The notes beneath the pieces are model-generated. The model did no database searches and was not told the DNA's origin. It saw only the letters and a program-made list of their open reading frames with translations. Positions 1-12,500 of a stretch of 64,000 nt of DNA are shown piece by piece. Position 1 is the first letter of the stretch, and each line of letters opens with the position of its first letter. Location of the stretch: contig NC_089318.1 in the NCBI RefSeq assembly GCF_036669915.1, positions 20,726,405-20,790,404 on the forward strand. The letters are read 5' to 3'. Both the position numbers and the translations under genes were made by a program. The DNA is from Pocillopora verrucosa. Lineage: Eukaryota > Cnidaria > Anthozoa > Scleractinia > Pocilloporidae.

Positions 1-116
1 CCAGTTGTTTGAATAGAGAAGTTAAGCACTTATATCTGGCAGATATGTTTCACTGCACTTATTATAGAGATTTATTCTGTGGACAGTATTATGCAGCCTT
101 CGAACAACATCAATTG

Positions 117-117
117 C

Positions 118-152
<35 letters not shown>

Positions 153-231
153 TTTACCCTTTACGGTGGCTAATTTACGTTTTCAACCCAGTTGTTAACA
201 CTAAATTACCTGCTATACTCTCCCACCGACA

Positions 232-262
<31 letters not shown>

Positions 263-263
263 T
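117..263 (+). repeat. Dispersed repeat, GACGAAGGGCTAACG family
   Basis: Reads CTGACGAAGGGCTAACGCTC, AACGTCAGC, CCCTTTACGGTGGCTAATTT, then CCCACCGACACAGCACCACAG and TTTCTTTAGAAACTTACCCC. The core contains an imperfect palindrome. Further copies or fragments lie at 1332-1570, 6955-7050, 8225-8345, 32141-32275 and in the gene C-E introns. Confidence 0.75.
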
Positions 264-318
264 TTATTCTTCGAACAACATAGCTACATTAAAATAGCTA
301 ATTTAATACCCATGATAC

Positions 319-1039
319 CTGCATACAACCATTTGTCCTGTTGGTATCTAACAGTGGAATCCATGCTGTGGGTTGAAGAACTTCACAGGCTGCTGATGTC
401 AGGTAAGCAGAATCTGCAGACATTTTGAAAATATGCAACCTGAAGTTGATGTTACCACATTGAATAAGAAATCATAGCAAACCTCTGAAACTGAAATTTG
501 GGAAGATGACCTCCCAGAAAAGAAATAATTATCTCAAGAAACATAACAATTACAGGTTTTTAATGCAGTTTTCAATGAAAATAGGTGTTACCCTTTAACC
601 TGCAGACATCTCCTCACCTTGATGCCATGGAACTGTTACTTGGGAGTTTTTAGGAGTCTGAAAAACACATGCCTATGATAAGCTACAGGCTCCTTAGAGA
701 AAAATAATGATGCCAGAATTTCTCACCAACTTTGCAATGGTGGGACAGTGCACTGATGATCATAGCACACACTATTTACACATTAAGTGGAAGAATGTCA
801 AATAAATAATTATACAAGATGGAAAAAAGCCACAAGCTATGACTTTCCATTGGTTGTACCTTTGTCCTCAAGTTCCAAACAGGGTGACCACCAATTTCTG
901 GTCCAATAAACTGTTCTATGACATTCAGCAGTCTTTCATTCATCCATAAGTCTTGAAAAGCCTAAAGTATGAACATTTCATTCAACTCATCAATCACCGA
1001 AATGATGTTTCTAGTAAAGATCATTTTATTTGTTTTAGG

Positions 1040-1079
<40 letters not shown>

Positions 1080-3026
1080 CATATATATATATATACATAT
1101 ATATATATATTTATATATACATAAGTTAAAGTATTAAAGAGGACGCATCGATTCCCTGTAACTCTGAGTTTTGTGCCTAAGCGCTCGTCAGACAGAACTT
1201 TTCTGTAACTTATGTATACTAAGCTCTGCTACCACAGCATTGAGCACTTTATGCCAAGGTAGACTCTACCCCCAAATTCATTTACATATATATATATATA
1301 TATATATATGTTTATATATATTTCCCAATAAAAGGGGTAATAGTTTCTTAAGAAATTGTGGTGCTATGTCGGTGGGAGAGTATATTAGGGTAATTAAGTA
1401 TTATGAACTGAGTTGATGATGTAAATTGGCCACCATAAAGAGTTTCAAAGCTGATGTTTCGAGCGTTAGCCCTTCATCAATCACCCTGACTACGGGCTAA
1501 CGCTGTGACTAAGCCTGTGACTAAGCCAATTTATGTTATCATCTCAGTTGATAATGCCTAATTACCCTACATCTTTACTTACTTTTGGCATAATTCCATT
1601 CTTATGTAGCAGAACTGCTGCCCCTGGGAACTCCTTCTCAATTAATATCAGTCTATCAAAAAATGTGGCATTCTTGTACTTATCTGAATTTCAAGAAAAA
1701 TAACATTCATTTGCTATTAAATGATATTAAGACCCTTGAGGTCAAGAACAATAAAAGGCAATGAAGGTTTATCAGTTAACCCTTTAACTCCCAAGATCTG
1801 ATAGTTAATTCTCCCCTGTAGCTGCTACACATTCCTTGTAAATTGGTAACAAGAATTTGGTGTTCAATCAAGATAATATCTTAATGGATAAGTTTGAGTA
1901 TTCTCATTACCTGTTTTCTACATGATGTACAAATACTATAAGGAGAAGTTACATGTTAATCACTTCTGGGAGTAAAAGGGTTTATTAAACACTACATTCA
2001 TTGGTTAAAAATCCTCAGAAATATGCTTTGACAGATACAGTGTTGAGAATTCATATTAAGATCTTAGCACTAAATTTATAAGCCTACATATGAAGTCAAA
2101 AATAACAAACCAATGAAAAGAAGTTTTTTTTTTCAATAAAAGAAATGAGATGTTCAGAAGTTAGAAAATGGCAACTTAATGAATATTCATATATGCACAT
2201 ACATACATGCATCCCATTCTCTGATTTCTTAAAGCACCCTCGGTTCTTCTCTACTTCCTTCTCCTCCCCCCCCCCCCCTTCACCTTCCTCCTTCCTCTCT
2301 TTCCTTATGATATTGTAGTTTTCTCCAAAATAACTTTATCAGCCACTCTATACAGTAAAAGCAGCAGTTTTACCCTTTATTTTTCCTGCACTGTAGAGTT
2401 TTTCTGCCAGGTCATCTACTAATTCACATATAGCTGTGATGATGGGTTCCAATTCACTCTTTTCAAAGAATTCTGGAACTAAAAGAAATCCCTGATACAC
2501 AAAACAAAAAAATTTATTATCAAAATTAACATAATGATATGTGAATATACCTACATGTTGGGCCAATCTGATCAGAGAAAAAAAAAACAGTGGAAATAGA
2601 TGGGTAGGGTTACAGCCAAATTTTGGGTTTTTTTTATCAGATTTGATGATCTAAATGAAATAATTTGAGAGAAATTCAACATACCATAATTGAGACAAAT
2701 ATCACACTTCTTGTTTAACCTAAGGGTGTCTCCCTCTCAATTTGGAGTGATAGGAAATAAAACGAGAAATAATGATAATTCCCATTCATAATACTCTACA
2801 GCAGGAAGAAACCACGAAAGTAGGATACTTTTTTAACCCAAACAAGATGCGTGAAAGATAAAATCAACATAGGTCAAGTCTCAGAAAACGTGGAGTATCT
2901 AAATACTACCTCGCTGAAATACTGCTGAACTTGCTCATCAGTGAGTTGTCCCTTCTTTTGCGCGGAGCTCGACTTTTCCGGAGGATTTGTGAACAGCTCT
3001 GGTTGGGCAGAAGTGTAAGTTGGCAT
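319..3026 (-). CDS. Phytanoyl-CoA dioxygenase (PhyH) family protein, 5' six exons, partial
   Basis: Predicted non-haem Fe(II)/2-oxoglutarate dioxygenase of the PhyH family. Exons on the minus strand, in transcript order: 3026-2910, 2491-2374, 1683-1583, 961-860, 657-618, 413-319. All have GT/AG borders and the phases chain without a stop, giving 191 codons. Visible motifs are GFLLVPEFF near residue 40, FIGPEIGGHPVWNLR in exon 4, and VPWHQ joined across an intron to D-SAYL, which supplies the His-X-Asp iron-binding pair. LQPTAWIPLLD follows in exon 6. The distal His and the 2-oxoglutarate-binding Arg must lie in exons left of position 1. Exon 5 is only 40 nt. The start ATG at 3026 opens a 39-codon exon. 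The N-terminal region resembles PHYHD1-like proteins, but I cannot fix the orthologue, so no symbol is given. The gene is head-to-head with TECPR2. Confidence 0.88.
1039..1122. repeat. (AT)n microsatellite
   Basis: An almost pure AT dinucleotide run with a few C interruptions (ATACAT). A second AT run lies at 1283-1322. Confidence 0.9.
1332..1570 (-). repeat. Dispersed repeat, GACGAAGGGCTAACG family, with a second opposed fragment
   Basis: Reverse-complement copy: AAGGGGTAATAGTTTCTTAA, GTGGTGCTATGTCGGTGGGAG, TTGGCCACCATAAAGAGTTT, GTTTCGAGCGTTAGCCCTTC. A fragment in the opposite orientation (CTACGGGCTAACGCTGTGAC) follows to about 1570. It sits in an intron of the PhyH gene. Confidence 0.7.
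1777..1983. mobile_element. MITE-like element, AACCCTTTAACTCCC family
   Basis: Begins TTAACCCTTTAACTCCCAAG and ends CTTCTGGGAGTAAAAGGGTT, so the ends are inverted repeats of about 15 bp. The body has the common blocks AATTCTCCCCTGTAGCTGCTAC, AGTATTCTCATTACCTG and AGGAGAAGTTACATGTTAAT. No coding capacity. Confidence 0.8.
2236..2305 (+). repeat. Pyrimidine-rich low-complexity tract
   Basis: CT-rich run with a stretch of about 13 C residues, in an intron of the PhyH gene (purine-rich in that transcript). Confidence 0.8.
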
Positions 3027-3594
3027 AATTAGCAAGAATCGAAACAACCTTAATTATAATTCCAACAATATTTCTCTGTCTACCGGATAAAAACAAAGAA
3101 AAGTAATTAAATTTTCATGTTCAATGATACGCATCACCAGAAGTGCTCGAGTCATGTGATGGGGCGTTCTGAACACGCCATTGATCATGTCCAAGTATAG
3201 ATTGTCACGCAATTTTTAAACGAAAACATTTCTCTTGCAAGCAGCCTTTCATCTGATTTTTTATTGAATGTGTAAAACCATTTGTAACACGGTAAATATA
3301 GTGAAATGCGTGTTATGGAAGGATCTCCAGATCTCCAGCCCTTCCGATCGAGAATTCCTTTATCAAATCATCTACCCTGACTTGATGGGTGCATTGTGAT
3401 TTGTCTCTGAGTGAATAACGCTTTTCACCGCGGGCTCAACGATCGTAATTTGTAAACATGGCGTAGGAGAAACACTTAGAAAGTTGCAAGCCTTTGCAAT
3501 TAATTTTAGGCCAATAATGCACTAAAAATCTCACGTTTTTACCAAAATAGGGTCCTGAAATTTCATAGATTATGGGATAGGTTGCATTTAAGCG
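3027..3594. promoter_or_regulatory. Shared intergenic region of a head-to-head gene pair
   Basis: About 570 bp separate the start codon of the PhyH gene (minus strand) from the first coding exon of TECPR2 (plus strand). Two divergent conserved genes this close commonly share a bidirectional promoter. No TATA box or named factor site is clear to me. The region must also hold both 5' UTRs. Confidence 0.45.
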
Positions 3595-6500
3595 ATGGAG
3601 AAGTCACAAGGTAGGCATCGGAAACATGTTTGGTGAATGCCCAATCATGATAATCATTTAGTTTGATTTGGACCCGGTTTTTTTTAGCGCAACGGAGTTT
3701 TTACTTTTCTATAACCACTTTTCACTTTCTAAAGATTTTTTACTTTCCTTTGCACTAAAACTACACTTACTTAAGAATAATCTCTAATTTAATTATGTTT
3801 GACAAAAGCGAATGGTTGTTGTGCGCACCGTTTGAGTAGTGGTTGATAAAATAATACTTCCTCCGGCGCAATGATAAAGTCAGACTTCCATGGAAAGACA
3901 TCGCCAGGCAAAGGTATTTTTGTTTCACTCTACTGGCATCGATTGCATTTCTACCAAACCATCAAGAAGTAAACTGGACCGCTTGATGACCATAAAGTTT
4001 TTAGGACAGCCCAGACTTATTTATACTGTTATCTCCTATAAAAAATCAACAATTACCAGTAGACGTTTTGTCGGTTACGTCAGTCTGTGCACCTTAGAAT
4101 ATGAGTTATTTTACTCTTGGTAACTTTATGGTCAGGTCCATATTTTATTTCTCTCAGGTCTCTTTCTTTCTGGATTTGGTCTCAACTATTTTGTTTAACT
4201 TGATAATATCAATTACAACTAAGCAATTTCAAAGAAAAATCTATCGGTTTGTTAGAAATCACAAAGAAATAAATCAAAGCAGATTTGAAAAGTATTCTCA
4301 ATCAGAATTAAGCTAATCCCTAGTGCTGCAAATTGGATTGGAACTTTAGAAAAAACTGTTTTTAAGTAAGTGAAATTTGCTGTCAAAGTGGAGGACATGA
4401 TGGGGCCTCATAATAAGTGAGCGCTATCCTTCACTTTGTTGTGGCACTTAAACTCACACTGTTCCTCTCATCACCCAGGTTCCAGTTGTTTGAAGGCTGA
4501 TTAGCATTAACCTAGGGTTAAATTTCAATCCAGGTTGCCTGATTTCTTTGTTCAAAAGCCTTTAAGTGAAAATGTTTTTTCATTCTTTTTAGAACATCCA
4601 ATGATCAAATTGCAAGCAAAAATATTTGAACTGAATTTTCTTCTTAAGCTTTTAGACTTGAAATCAAATTTCACACTAACCCTGCATTATCTTAACCCAG
4701 CTTTGAACAACCTGGGTTAGGAGTGTAAGTGGATACTACCAAACTTTCAAGAAAGCTGGGGATAACCTGTAATGGGTGAGCAATCTCCCATTTAGGAGGG
4801 TTATCAGAACTCTAACTGCTTTCATGTTAATGAAAGTGGCATAGAGCCACAAGGCTGCTTTAGACTTAGCTTTTCTTCATACAGAGATGTCTGTAAAGTT
4901 GCATTATTTCTCCTGCACAAAATCAATTCTTTTGTTGTTATTTTTGTGGCAGATTTCATTATTGGACGAGACACTGTTCTGGCAGAATTAGAACCACTGA
5001 GTGACCTGCTAGATTCCCTTCCTCACAAGGCGCAGTTTGGTCCCAAGAATTTGGTTGGCCATGTGTGGGACAAAACAAGAGAACATGGTGTGAAAAATCT
5101 GTTTAATACATTGAAAGAGAGAGTGCAGGAGAATACCAAGTCAATTCCAATTGAGTACACATGTGTGGATGTATCATTTGATGCTATTGTGCTTGGTACA
5201 AATATAGGAGTCATCTTCTTGTTTGATCGAACTTGTAAGAAGCTTTCAAGGCTGCCATCTGAGGTTGGTTTAGTATTTTGTTTTGTTTTTAAGAGCTATT
5301 TCAGTACCAGTGTCCCTTTATACCCTAACATTAGTATAAATATTCACAATACTGGTACTGACAAGGAGAAATTGTTTACTTCATTACTTGGTGATCCTTT
5401 CCTTTATTCTGGTAACCGTAATGTTCGATTTAGGAGGGATTTTGTAAGGAGAAATTAGATGTTAGTCTTTCTTTGAGATCAAATGGTTCACACATTTAAC
5501 AAACATCTCACTCTTAGAATAATTTATGACTATAAATAAATTAAATAATATAATTCTTCAAGGCCCAGGGGTCCATGACTAAATGAGGCAATAATTGTTC
5601 ATGTATATTGGGAGCTGATGATATTTTTAAAGTGGTTGAGGGTAAGGTGGTTGTCTGACATTATGCCCCTTAAAGCAAAAATAGCCAAAATGGTGTTTGG
5701 TGGTTTCTGAGTTATTTTTAAGAAGTTAGAATTTTTTTTTTTGAAGTAGATGGTTTTGGCCTTCAAGGGTTACAATTGAAACACCTTTATATTGAAAGGA
5801 GTCATTGGCAAAGTCCTGACACAGGATGTTTGAAAGGGTAATAAATCCAAGTAGTTAGATAAGTCTCTCTTGTGGAGTGTGAAGTAGCTGTTTTTAGTAA
5901 GGGCATAATTTTTCCAATGCATGTTTAATAATTATTATTATATAATAATGATAATAAAAATAATATTATCTACAAGTCAGAGAACCAATTCTCTCAGAAC
6001 TTATTTCAATTCTAACAGCCTGAAGTGACTAAGGTTACCAACTCCTTCCTGGTTAAAATGCCAGTCCATGGCAAGATTACCCCCTCAAATTTAGTGCACC
6101 AGGTTTGAATGACAATTTGCAGCTATCCATGAATGACATACACAGGAATGCAACATAATTACTCAGGTGGAACCTGGACATTTCAATGCTTGGTCCAGTG
6201 TTGTGACCACCTGGCAACCATGTCTCCTTCTGTGATTACACAAAGGATCTCTATTGGACATTTCAATCTATTGTAACTTTTCAGGTCACTCATGAACCAG
6301 CCAGATGTACAAAGCTCTTACCTACACACAGTTACACAGCTGTGGGATTCAACAGTGGTTTAGTGACAATTTTCACATTTGTTCTGGCATCACAAGGGTT
6401 TGGAAAGGTAATTTTATGATTTTAAAAAACAAAACCAAACTTGGCCTCTTGCCAGGTTAGTCAAAAACCAACCCCTTGTATTTCATTGGATTGGGGTGCT

Positions 6501-9500
6501 TAGCCTTTAATTTTGTTCCCCAATTGAAAATGATGGTTTGTTCCAATGATTTTTTATTCTATACTGTTCTGGTCCATTAGTCTCATCCCTTAGATGAGGT
6601 TAAGATTATTGATGATGAGGCCATTTCCAGCAGTGTAACCATGTTTAATATTTCAGCAAACTTTCAAGGTGAAACAAGAATATGTATACACCACTAGCAC
6701 ATGAAAACATTCCCAGCATGCCCAATTAAGGCTGGTAATGCAATGTGTGACAGAACACATACACTTTCTGTGTGAATTTATACTTCTATGTTCCCACACA
6801 GCCTCAGACACTGCATGTGAGTGGAGCCCATAACAGTCCAGTGGCCTGTTTGGAGTGGTCCCCCGATGGTGAGCTGCTCTACACTGGAGATGCATTGGGC
6901 ACAGTTTTTGTTACAGTTACCAACTTCCAAAAGGTAATGATTATCAGATATTTTAAGGTAAAGTCAGTGGAACAAAGTAATTTGGTAAACGTAAGTTGGC
7001 CACTGTTAAGAGTTTCAAAGCTAGTGCTTTGAATCTTAGCCCTTTGTCAGAGCATCAGTGGAAGCTTTGGTAAGCAAGAGACTGGCATCTGGCATATTTA
7101 CTTGCCACAGAGACTGTGTGGGAGAAAATAATTGATAAATTGTGAAGTTGGCTGTCAAACTTGTGACTCACTCTTTTGGCTCTTATCTGCCTGGTCTATA
7201 TGGTGACCAGACTCGTAGAGTAATTGTTAGTAATATTTTTATATGTGGGTTCTGTGGGATATTAAGTTACTCTTAGGGGTGTTGTGGGTATCTTTGTTTG
7301 GATTTAACAAATTATTTTTTCCCTCATCTCCAGAGTTTGACCCAGACAGCCATGATGTTCCAAGAAGCATCTCCCATTGTTCAGTTGTCATATTCATGGG
7401 AAGCGCTTTTGATTTCATCCAGGAAAAGAACAGTTCTATGGAATTTTGGCAATGAACAGGTCACTCAGATTGGGCAGAAGGAAAGGAAAAGGTAATTAAA
7501 GTACAGTTGTAAGAGTTAAGGAATAATCACTTCTGATTTATGACTCATTCATATCCTACTTGAGAATTCCTTAAAACATATCACAGTCAAGGGATCAAAG
7601 TGTGCCCTTTTTCATTAACCCTTTACCTCCCATGAGTGTCCAAGACAGAATTTCTCCTTACAATATCAATACAATATCAAGCAGACAAGTGATGAGAATA
7701 AAGAAAAATATCAATTAGGAGATTATAAGTTGATCCAGTCCCAAATTCTCCAAACTAACATCACAAGAACTGTATGGTAGACAGTAAGGAGAATTACTGA
7801 TGAGATCGTGGGAGTTAAAGGGTTAAATGTCATGGAACCAAAATTATCACAATTGGCAAAGCAGTGTTTTATCAAGAGATCCAAAATTATGGATATATAG
7901 TGTAAATTAGCCACATTAAATGGTTTCTAAGGATTAGCCCTTGATCGGAGGAAAGGGTTTCTTTTTCTGACACTCTGGCATGCTCTGAGGAAAGATTAAC
8001 CCTTTAAGTCCCACCAGTGACCAAGACAGAATTTCTCCTTACATTATCAGTATGATATCATGCAGACAAATAATGAGAATAAAGAAAAATATCAATTAGG
8101 GGACTATTGGTTGATCCAATTCCATATTCTCCAAACTATCATCACATAAATTGTATGGCAGACAGTAAGGAGAATTACTCATGAAATCCTGGGAGTTAAA
8201 GGGTTGATGCTTGAAGCATCAGCACTTAAATCTCTCTCTGGTAGCTAATTTACATTATTAGCTCAGTGGATAAAAATAAATTATCTTGTAATGCCCTCCA
8301 TCATTGCAGTACCATAATTTCTTTAGAAACTTATCCCCTTTATACAACTGGAAAATATTTGGGTTTGCTTTACCCTGCTCTGCGATTGGTCCAGAAAACT
8401 CTCACCTTTATCTCGACCAATCAGCACTGCACTGTGGGCAGTTTACTTGTTTTTCTCTTTATTATTATATTTATTTTTATGGTTTCAATGACACTCTGTC
8501 TAAACACTCTCTTAGGGGGGTAGAATGAGTTTTTTTTTTTCTTTTTTTTCTTGTAACCAATCAAGAACGTTATGATGCAAGGCGAATGGAATCTCGTATT
8601 GCATTTCAAACTCATTTGGGAAATTACTCTTAAAAGCTCAATGTTTTCTTTGGTTTTAGTCCTGGACAGTTTGGAGCCCTGTTTTACCCTCCGGCTAAAA
8701 GAACTGCGGATGGCAAGTCCAAGGAATCGCTTGAAATATACACCTCGCGGCCAGGGTTGCGACTGTGGACGGCTGATGTCAATGGCAAGGTTTCTGCTAC
8801 GCTGATGTACAAGGGCTTGACAAACGAAAACCCTCCAGGTATCACCACGTTAGATCCCCCACCTCCCTGTTTAACAAAACTCCCAAAGGATTATCAAGCG
8901 CAGTTTGGCCCCCTGAGACTCTACCACGGGCAGTTCTTTGTCACATGGGATGTATCTCGCCTTTGGGTCCTGGACACGTCTCCTTGTGCTGTGGTGGGTT
9001 ACCATGGTGACCTAGGTGATATTGTGGACGTCAGTACAGTAGGGCATGAGATCTACGTTTTGCAACGGGGCGGGCAGAGGCAATTGATGAAGCTGTCTCT
9101 GATTCCAAAACTGGCCAATCCTTTGTTGGATGTCGTAGCGCTGTTGGAGCGAAGCTTCAAGGAAGACGAGGAGGATGGTTTACAGCCTCACCAAGAATCT
9201 AGCGTTGAACGCAAGGATCCCAGATTACCTGAGGGAATCCCGGATGGGGTTTGTATCTGGTTTCAGTAGTGGTAGGCACTTAAGTGAGCTACCCACAACG
9301 TGTTACTTGCTATCTTTAAAATTCTGTCATTGTTGCCTTTTATTTTTGAGTGTCTGATATGTCCAATTTGTTTGATTTATTTTAGGGAAACGCTTCAAAG
9401 CCTCCCTCGTGTGAAACCGAATCAAACAAAGTAGAAGCAGAAACAGCTGTAGCAGCAGGACCTGACCCTTTCAAAAAATACCAAGAGATAAGGCATCAAG

Positions 9501-12500
9501 AATTTGGGGAAATTGTGTTCCGGAAAAACAAAAAATCAAAGAAGAAAGCTAACAAAGGTATCTTCTTGAAATTCACAAGCATAGCTAATTTGCAAAAAAA
9601 GAGTGCAAGGTCGTTGCAGTGCCATTGTTACTAGGGACCTTTAGGCGTTTCTTTGGAAGGAGTCGATGAGAGAAATAATTCGTATATTTCCCAAAGAATT
9701 TCGCGGGTGGCTCTATGTGATTACCGTCTTTAAGGACACCAGACCTCAACTTAAGATGTGAGAAGTGTTCAATTCCAAAAAGAAACAAAAATAATTCGCC
9801 GTCGTGGTTCCCTTTCTCAGACCGCGCAAATTTTATTGATTTCACGTCGCTGTCTTGCAGAGGACGCTCAGGATGGCTTAGAAATACAAGAGTTAAATGC
9901 TTTTTTCCCCTTTTGTCGCTGAAGAAACGTATTGTGTGCATTATGGGTAGATTTATGTTCGTTGGAGACATTGCTTATGTAATCTTCTCCTCTGATTTCT
10001 AGGTGTAGAACCTGTGCGAAAAACAGCGGCCCAGTCTCACGATGACGTCGAAGATCAACCAGCAGAAAATAACACACCAAGCGAACACCCTGACTTACTT
10101 CTTCCCCCAGATTCAGACAAGAACCGCAGTGACGCTGTGGACCTACCCGACTCTGCGTTAAATAGATTGTCAAACATCTCGTCAGATTTCGACTCTGCCG
10201 AGCGGACGAGTGGAGAAAACCAAGACTCAGAGGGAGAGGGCGGAGACAATTATACCTCGCCCCATTTGATGGTTGTTCACGTTACAAAGGAAGGGGCACA
10301 GGAAAAACATGAAGTCCGCGAAGACGTCAGCTACTCGTCTTGTGTTACACAAGAAGATTCGAGATGTCAAAATGACAGCGTGACCATTCAGGATAGTTGC
10401 GTGACTAAGGTTGAACTTACTGTTGAACACGAGGGGAACGTGACTTGGTTTGAAAATGCTGACAAATGTAGTACTTCTCCATCTTCTGCTAACATGTCCG
10501 ACGAAACACTCTCGCCTGACAACAGTTTATGTATGGATTCTGTATCTCTGTCAACAAGTACGATGATCGAAGACAGTGCTGTAACCGAAGACTCCACACT
10601 GAGCCCAGAAGACTCGCTCAGCACTGATTATTTGCCGGACATTTATTCCAATACACCTGTCAATATTTCTGACGCAACTTTTTCGGATGCTTCGGTTGAG
10701 AAATCCACACGCTCTAAAACCCGGCTCAGAAACATGTCCGGCCTCGGATCCGCTTCGTCGCTGAAAGAAGGAAGTGATGTTCCAACGGATTCCGAAGGTA
10801 CCCCTCCTGTCTACCTTGACCTAGAGGGGGCTGAAGAACTCAGCGATACTGCCTCTTGGTCCCGTGATCTCTCAAGAAGGACCATGAGTGATGCCGAAAT
10901 AGTGAACCACGAGGATGCACCTGCTCTTGAAGGGTCATTTTCCTCCACCGGTTCCGGCTCCTCGCTATCAAAGTCCCCTGGATCTACCAAAGAAGGCCTA
11001 CGCCTCCTCGCAGACAGCTGGGCGGACTACAACCCACCGGGGCAGGGTTACGTTCAGTTTGTAGCTGTTTCAGATACTCATATTTGGTGCATTACTACTT
11101 ACGAAAACATCTTTTACTGCCCTACTCACTACTCTGTTGTGAATTGGACTCAGCTCGTTGGCTCAGCAAAAATGATAGCTGTTAACAGCACCGGTGACGT
11201 CATTTGGAGTATTGATCGTAAGAACTATGCGTATGCGCGTTTAGGGGTCAGCAAGAATCACTTGACTGGTACGAGGTGGCAACCAGTAGAGAAGGACATG
11301 CGCTATGTGGCTGTAGACGAAACAGCAGTTTGGGGAATAAAGGTTAGTGTATTGAATATGTTTGGGAGATGCCGTGCCCTATGGTTTGTGCGCTGGTCTC
11401 TGGCTTGAAAGGTCTGGGTTCAAGACCTTGCCGGGTCAATGTATTGTGTTCTTTGGCGAAACACTTAACTTTCAAAGTGCCTCTCTGTCTCCACCCAGGA
11501 GTATAGATGGGTATCGGCGCGTTGTCAAGGAAGCCTATGAAATCCGGGAGGGGGGGGGATAACCTTGGTCGATTGGTGTTTTTAGGTTAGATTCGCACGT
11601 ACTTACGTGGAAGGACTTTTGCGTGCTTACATAACTCATCTATACGAGATGTGGGCTGGGAGAATTCTCAAAAGTTGAAAAAACTTCTCCCATTCCACCT
11701 TCCAGCGTTCTTGTTTAGATGGGCCCATTTATACATGGAAATAGTCCTCTGTGGTTAGATCCAACGCTGAAACAGGAAATTCACTTTTTCTCTTTTTCAG
11801 TTAAATGGCGACATTTTTGTGAGGACGAGCATCTCTAATAATTGTCCCACAGGAAAAGGATGGCGAACGATTTGTACGGACACAAGATTCATGCAAGTCT
11901 CGTGTTTTGATGGACTGGCTTGGTTCTTGGACAGAGGAAACATCATCCATGTCTACAAAGGTGCTTTACTTGATAAGCATCTCTCCCATAACTAAATAAC
12001 ACTTTTCTTCAACGGAATTGAGTTTCAAAAAATTACCAGATTGTTAGGGAACGACGGAAGTTGGGCGCAAATATGTCATAACTATTTTGATTGAAAGCTT
12101 AACCTGTCTTGTGTTGTCTTGATATTAGCTATCAATTACAAAGGATTATCAAACTGTACTCATTGTACAGTCCATCCCTCAAGTGGCAAAATGCAAAATT
12201 TAGTGCGACCTTCCCATAAAAGATAATAACGGCTATTACCTTTCAATGCGGTAAGAAGGGCTTACAATATTTCGTCCCCTTTCGGGACCATACAGTGTTT
12301 TCGTAGAAATTCTGAAGGTAAACTAATAAACGAGGAAAATCTGGATAGAAAGGAAAAACAGTTATTACGAATGGCTCCCTTTAGGCTAAATCTTGAAGAT
12401 GCTTAAATAGTGGCGTCAAAAACGTTCCCTCTTATCTCGCTACCCGCAGGAGACAACAGTTCGCGTCCAGGTGAAAAAGAAAACTGGGAGACTCTTAAAG

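Noticed and set aside
1039..1322. CRISPR-like or regulatory array in the AT repeats
   Set aside because: Simple AT microsatellites with no spacer pattern, in an intron of a eukaryotic gene.
4946..5458. Starting TECPR2 at the GTG before exon 2
   Set aside because: The bases TTTTTGTGGCAG are a splice acceptor. Joining exon 1 (MEKSQ) in phase 1 gives a proper ATG start.
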